Made by a program: the position numbers and the translations under genes
NCBI GenBank assembly: GCA_963082875.1
Contig: OY720102.1
Span: 14,110,990-14,174,989 of the forward strand
Source of the DNA: Corella eumyota
Taxonomy: Eukaryota > Chordata > Ascidiacea > Phlebobranchia > Corellidae
DNA: 64,000 nucleotides
Direction of reading: 5' to 3'
The notes under the pieces: generated by a model
Seen by the model: the letters and a program-made list of their open reading frames with translations, nothing else
Told to the model about the DNA's origin: nothing
The model's database searches: none
Shown: piece after piece, positions 57,947-64,000 of the stretch
How positions within the stretch are numbered: the stretch's first letter is position 1
How the letters are laid out: each line of letters opens with the position of its first letter

Positions 57947-60242
57947 GGTTCGAAATCTTAGATTTCGAAACATATTGTTATTGTCATTATATTTATTATT
58001 GTTTTTATTCTTATTTGACGAATTTTGAAAGACGATAACTTTTGTTCTTTAAAAGTAAAAGTTCTAAATTTTTAGTATGTTTGTTATTATCCCAACGAAT
58101 CGCAAACCTCCTATTTACGACATTTAAATGTCACTAATTACTAATTAATATATTTTATTATTAAAATTTAAAGATTAAATTTTCTGAAATTTTAATATAT
58201 TGTTGGTATTATTATTTTGTATGTTGCTGTTTAAAATGAAGATTTAACTCTAGCTAAATATTGTTTAATCATTATTTTAGTTTTTTTTTATAAAATAACG
58301 AATCAGTGTGAGTTTAACGCTTGAATAATTTAATAGCGTTCTGGTCGCCGTCAAAAATCGTCCTTTTCGCTGTCAATTAAAGTAAAAAATATTGGTTGAA
58401 AATTTAAGTAAAATGTTAAAGTATAAGTCAAAAATGTGTAAAATTTTTTTTTTTAATTGTTTTGTTATTATTATATTTTAATACTTGTTTAATTACTAAA
58501 AAATTAAAATCGGTATTTTGCTTTTAAATTTAGTTTACTTTTCTATTACAATATCAATGAATGCGTGTTCGTTTGTTAAAATTAGGTTTAAAAATAAAAA
58601 AGTTCATATTTAAATTTATAATTTAATTAATAAAACTACTAAATAAATTATATTTATAAAAAAGAATCAAACGATTTTGAACCATATTTTATTTATCAAA
58701 TAAATCTAGTTATGGTTCGAAATCTTAGATTTTGAAACATATTGTTATTGTCATTATTATGGTTCGAAATCTTCGATTTCGAAACATATTGTTATTGTCA
58801 TTATATTTATTATTGTTTTTATTCTTATTTGACGAATTTTGAAAGACGATAACTTTTGTTCTTTAAAACTAAAAGTTCTAAATTTTTAGTATGTTTGTTA
58901 TTATCCCAACGAATCGCAAACCTCCTATTAACGACATTTAAATGTCACTAATTACTAATTAATATATTTTATTATTAAAATTTAAAGATTAAATTTGCTG
59001 AAATTTTAATATGTTGTTGGTATTATTATTTTGTATGTTGCTATTTAAAATGAAGATTTAACTCTAGCTAAATATCGTTTAATCATTATTTTAGTTTTTT
59101 TATAAAATAACGAATCAGTCTGAGTTTAACGCTTGAATAATTTAATAGCGTTCTGGTCGCCGTCAAAAATCGTCCTTTTCGCTGTCCATTAAAGTAAAAA
59201 ATATTGGTTGAAAATTTAAGTAAAATGTTAAAATATAAGTAAACAATGTGTAAAATTTTCGTTTTAATTGTTTTGTTATTATTATATTTTAATACTTGTT
59301 TGATTACTAAAAAATTAAGATCGGTATTTTGCTTTTAAATTTAGTTTACTTTTATATTACAATATCAATGAGTGCGTGTTCGCTTGTTAAAATTAGGTTT
59401 AAATATAAAAAAGTTCATATTTAAATTTATAATTTAATTAATAAACCTACTAAATAAACTATATTTATAAAAAAAATCAAACAATTTCGAACCATATTTT
59501 ATTTATCAAATAAATCTAGTATTTATTATGGTTCGAAATCTTAGATTTCGAAACATATTGTTATTGTCATTATGGTTCGAAATCTTCGATTTCGAAACAT
59601 ATTGTTATTGTCATTATATTTATTATTGTTTTTATTCTTATTTGACGAATTTTGAAAGACGATAACTTTTGTTCTTTAAAACTAAAAGTTCTAAATTTTT
59701 AGTATGTTTGTTATTATCCCAACGAATCGCAAACCTCCTATTAACGACATTTAAATGTCACTAATTACTAATTAATATATTTTATTATTAAAATTTAAAG
59801 ATTAAATTTGCTGAAATTTTAATATGTTGTTGGTATTATTATTTTGTATGTTGCTATTTAAAATGAAGATTTAACTCTAGCTAAATATCGTTTAATCATT
59901 ATTTTAGTTTTTTTATAAAATAACGAATCAGTGTGAGTTTAACGCTTGAATAATTTAATAGCGTTCTGGTCGCCGTCAAAAATCGTCCTTTTCGCTGTCC
60001 ATTAAAGTAAAAAATATTGGTTGAAAATTTAAGTAAAATGTTAAAATATAAGTAAACAATGTGTAAAATTTTAGTTTTAATTGTTTTGTTATTATTATAT
60101 TTTAATACTTGTTTGATTACTAAAAAATTAAGATCGGTATTTTGCTTTTAAATTTAGTTTACTTTTATATTACAATATCAATGAGTGCGTGTTCGCTTGT
60201 TAAAATTAGGTTTAAATATAAAAAAGTTCATATTTAAATTTA

Positions 60243-60545
60243 TAATTTATTATGGTTCGAAATCTTAGATTTCGAAACATATTGTTATTGTCATTATATT
60301 TATTATTATTATTATTATTATTATGGTTCGAAATCTTAGATTTCGAAACATATTGTTATTGTCAGTGTATTTATTATGGTTCGAAATCTTAGATTTCGAA
60401 ACATATTGTTATTGTCATTATATTTATTATTATGGTTCGAAATCTTAGATTTCGAAACATATTGTTATTGTCAGTGTATTTATTATTATTATTATTATGG
60501 TTCGAAATCTTCGATTTCGAAACATATTGTTATTGTCATTATATT
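60243..60545 (+). repeat. Short palindromic modules in tandem
   Basis: Five copies of TATGGTTCGAAATCTTAGAT plus TTCGAAACATATTGTTATTG, separated by (ATT)n runs. Each can fold through GGTTCGAAATC / GATTTCGAAAC. One to three such modules precede most monomers. Confidence 0.9.
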
Positions 60546-61255
60546 TATTATTGTTTTTATTCTTATTTGACGAATTTTGAAAGACGATAACTTTTGTTCT
60601 TTAAAACTAAAAGTTCTAAATTTTTAGTATGTTTGTTATTATCCCAACGAATCGCAAACCTCCTATTAACGACATTTAATTATCACTAATTACTAATTAA
60701 TATATTTTATTATTAAAATTTAAAGAATAAATTTGCTGAAATTTAAATATGTTGTTGGTATTATTATTTTGTATGTTGCTATTTAAAATGAAGATTTAAC
60801 TCTAGCTAAATATCGTTTAATCATTATTTTTGTTTTTTTATAAAATAATGAATCAGTGTGAGTTTAACGCTTGAATAATTTAATAGCGTTCTGGTCGCCG
60901 TCAAAAATCGTCCTTTTCGCTGTCCATTAAAGTAAAAAATATTGGTTGAAAATTTAAGTAAAATGTTAAAATATAAGTAAAAAATGTGTAAAATTTTTGT
61001 TTCAATTGTTTTGTTATTATTATATTTTAATACTTGTTTGATTACTAAAAATTAAGATCGGTATTTTGCTTTTAAATTTAGTTTACTTTTATATTACAAT
61101 ATCAATGAGTGCGTGTTCGCTTGTTAAAATTAGGTTTAAATATAAAAAAGTTCATATTTAAATTTATAATTTAATTAATAAACCTACTAAATAAATTATA
61201 TTCATTAAAAAGAATCAAACAATTTCGAACCATATTTTATTTATCAAATAAATCT

Positions 61256-62560
61256 AGTTATTATTATTATTATTGTTTTTATTCTTTCTAGTCAGAATTT
61301 TGAAAGACGATAACTTTTGTTCTTTAAAACAAAAAGTTCTAAAATTTTAGTATGTTTGTTATTATCCCAACGAATCGCAAACCTCCTATTTACGACATTT
61401 AATTATCACTAATTAATAAATAATAGGTGTTTGTTTATTAAAATTTAAAGATTGTTATTAATTTTTTAAATTTTGGTCAATTGTATATTATGATATGACT
61501 AACTCAAAAATAAATTAAAATTTTAATTTTTATCACTAATTACTAATTAATAGGTGTTTATTTATTAAAATTTAAAGATTGTTATTTATTTTTTAAATCT
61601 TAGCCATTTGTTTATCATGATATTGGTAACTCAAAAATGAATTAAAATTTTGATTTTTATCACTAATTACTAATTAATAGGTGTTTATTTAATAAAATTT
61701 AAAGTTTGTTATTTATTTTTTAAATCTCGGCCATTTGTATATCATGATATTGGTAACTCAAAAATGAATTAAAATTTTAATTTTTATTGCTAATTACTAA
61801 TTAATAGGTGTTTATTTAATAAAATTTAAAAATTGTTAATTATTTTTTCAATCTTGGCCATTTGTATATCATGATACTAGTAACTCAAAAATGAATTAAA
61901 ATTTTAATTTTTATCACCAATTAATAAATTATGGGTGTTTAGTGATTAAAATTTAAAGGTTGTTATTAATTTTTAAATTTTTGTCAATTGTATATCATGA
62001 TATTAGTAACTCAAAAACGAATTTAATTTTTGTCACTAATTACTAATTAATAGGTGTTTGTTTATTTAAATTTAAAGATTGTTATTAGGTTTTTAAATTT
62101 TGGTCGGTTTTATCTTATAATATTTATAATTCGAAAAAAAATTAAAAAATAATTCTTGTTTGTTTTTTATATTTAAATGCTGGTTTGTTCATTAAAAATT
62201 AAAGTTCGACATTAAGCATTAAAAATTTGGTATGGTGTATTTTATAATATAAGTAATTAAAAAACATATTAGAAAAATAATTTTTGTTTATTTATCATAT
62301 TTAAATGCTTGTTTATTTAATAAAAATCAATTTTAAGAATTTAAAATTTACTATAATTTATATCCTAATATCACCAACTTAAAACTGGGTTAAATATTAG
62401 TTTTTGTTTGTATTATATATATAAATGCTTGTTTGTTTATTAAAAATCAAAGGTTTGTAATATTCTTAGTTAATGTTTATGCATATCTTTTTTTATTTAT
62501 AAAAATTTATGTTAAAAATAATCAAATATTTTCGAACCATATTTTATTTATCAAATAAAT
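61256..62560 (+). repeat. Long satellite variant, second copy
   Basis: Second copy of the 56629-57914 variant with only scattered changes over 1.3 kb, about 4.6 kb away. This implies a higher-order repeat of about 4.6 kb. Confidence 0.88.
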
Positions 62561-64000
62561 CTAGTATTTATTATGGTTCGAAATCTTAGATTTCGAAACA
62601 TATTGTTATTGTCATTATATTTATTATTATGGTTCGAAATCTTAGATTTCGAAACATATTGTTATTGTCATTATATTTATTATTGTTTTTATTCTTATTT
62701 GACAAATTTTGAAAGACGATAACTTTTGTTCTTTAAAAGTAAAAGTTCTAAATTTTTAGTATGTTTGTTATTATCTCAACGAATCGCAAACCTCCTATTA
62801 ACGACATTTAAATGTCACTAATTACTAATTAATATATTTTATTATTAAAATTTAAAGATTAAATTTTCTGAAATTTTAATATGTTGTTGGTAATATTATT
62901 TTGTATGTTGCTATTTAAAATGAAGATTTAACTCTAGCTAAATATCTTTTAATCATTATTTTAGTTTTTTTATAAAATAACGAATCAGTGTGAGTTTAAC
63001 GCTTGAATAATTTAATAGCGTTCTGGTCGCCGTCAAAAATCGTCCTTTTCGCTGTCTATTGAAGTAAAAAATATTGGTTGAAAATTTAAGTAAAATTTTA
63101 AAATATAAGTCAAAAATGTGTAAAAATTTTTTTTTTAATTGTTTTGTTATTATTATATTTTAATACATGTTTGATTACTAAAATATTAAGATCGGTATTT
63201 TGCTTTTAAATTCAGTTTACTTTTCTATTATAATATCAATGAATGCGTGTTCGTTTGTTAAAATTAGGTTTAAATATAAAAAAGTTCATATTTAAATTTA
63301 TAATTTAATTAATAAACCTACTAAATAAATTATATTTATAAAAAAGAATCAAACGATTTCGAACCATATTTTATTTATCAAATAAATCTAGTTGTTTTTA
63401 TTCTTATTTGACAAATTTTGAAAGACGATAACTTTTGTTCTTTAAAAGTAAAAGTTCTAAATTTTTAGTATGTTTGTTATTATCCCAACGAATCGCAAAC
63501 CTCCTATTTACGACATTTAAATGTCACTAATTACTAATTAATATATTTTATTATTAAAATTTAAAGATTAAATTTTCTGAAATTTTAATATGTTGTTGGT
63601 ATTATTATTTTGTATGTTGCTATTTAAAATGAAGATTTAACTCTAGCTAAATATCATTTAATCATTATTTTGGTTTTTTATAAAATAACGAATCAGTGTG
63701 AGTTTAACGCTTGAATAATTTAATAGCGTTCTGGTCGCCGTCAAAAATCGTCCTTTTCGCTGTCCATTAAAGTAAAATATATTGGTTGAAAATTTAAGTA
63801 AAATGTTAAAGTATAAGTAGAAAATGTGTAAAATTTTTTTTTTAATTGTTTTGTTATTATTATATTTTAATACTCGTTTGATTACCAAAAATTAAGAACG
63901 GTATTTTGCTTTTAAATTTAGTTTACTTTTATATTACAATATCAATGAATGCGTGTTCGTTTGTTAAAATTAGGTTTAAATTTAAAAAAGTTAATACTTA

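Larger units (their letters stand above)
55016..64000 (+). repeat. AT-rich satellite array, ~0.7-kb monomers with TTCGAA palindromes
   Basis: At least ten monomers, running off the window end. Standard monomers (about 55200-55910, 55911-56628, 57960-58708, 58760-59518, 59590-60250, 60500-61255, 62630-63390, 63391-end) start near GACGAATTTTGAAAGACGAT. They contain one GC-richer island (TTCTGGTCGCCGTCAAAAAT) and end GATTTCGAACCATA. Island copies lie at about 55541, 56249, 58339, 59151, 59963, 60889, 63021 and 63729. Spacing is 708, 812 or 926 bp, or about 2.1 kb where a long variant lies between. No conserved open frame. Confidence 0.9.

Overview
The window is eukaryotic nuclear DNA: AT-rich, with intron-split genes, short GT-AG exons and many tRNA-derived SINEs and other repeats. 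The gene content (a kindlin, a GT10 fucosyltransferase, a collagen/discoidin secreted protein, an MFS carrier) and the texture of the repeats suggest an invertebrate chordate, most likely an ascidian such as Ciona. That is an inference; no marker here proves the species.

Layout. 1-9464 (+): the 3' two thirds of a kindlin/fermitin gene, 13 exons covering the end of F1, F2 with its inserted PH domain, and F3. 10512-14009 (-): a complete six-exon alpha-1,3-fucosyltransferase of family GT10 (530 aa), convergent with kindlin. 15218-23040, 32290-46430 and 47556-55020: three copies (A, B, C) of a segment carrying a 310-bp dispersed repeat, SINEs and a ten-exon spinster-like MFS carrier. Every copy carries its own inactivating lesions, so all three read as pseudogenes. 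24640-26450 (-): remains of a BEL/Pao LTR element. 27275-31715 (+): a secreted protein with a collagen triple helix and an F5/8 type C (discoidin) domain. 33402-40087: a 269-bp MITE into which a 6.4-kb Mutator-like transposon has inserted. 55020-64000: a satellite array of about 0.7-kb monomers with palindromic TTCGAA modules, running off the window end.

The most striking system is the Mutator-like element at 33487-39894. It has a 9-bp target duplication and long terminal inverted repeats extended by 179-bp tandem units (4 on the left, 8 inverted on the right). It has a DDE transposase frame, followed in another frame by a SWIM finger, a Ulp1/C48-type cysteine protease and a PHD finger. Because copies A and C keep the empty target site, the insertion order can be read directly: a TAGTGATG-type hAT MITE entered before the triplication, and the 269-bp MITE and then the Mutator-like element entered copy B afterwards.

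Two kindlin introns look as if they grew by tandem copying of their own 5' splice sites. Many minisatellites in the window are built around a tRNA B-box-like core (GGTTTGATTCCCACTG), probably derived from SINE heads.
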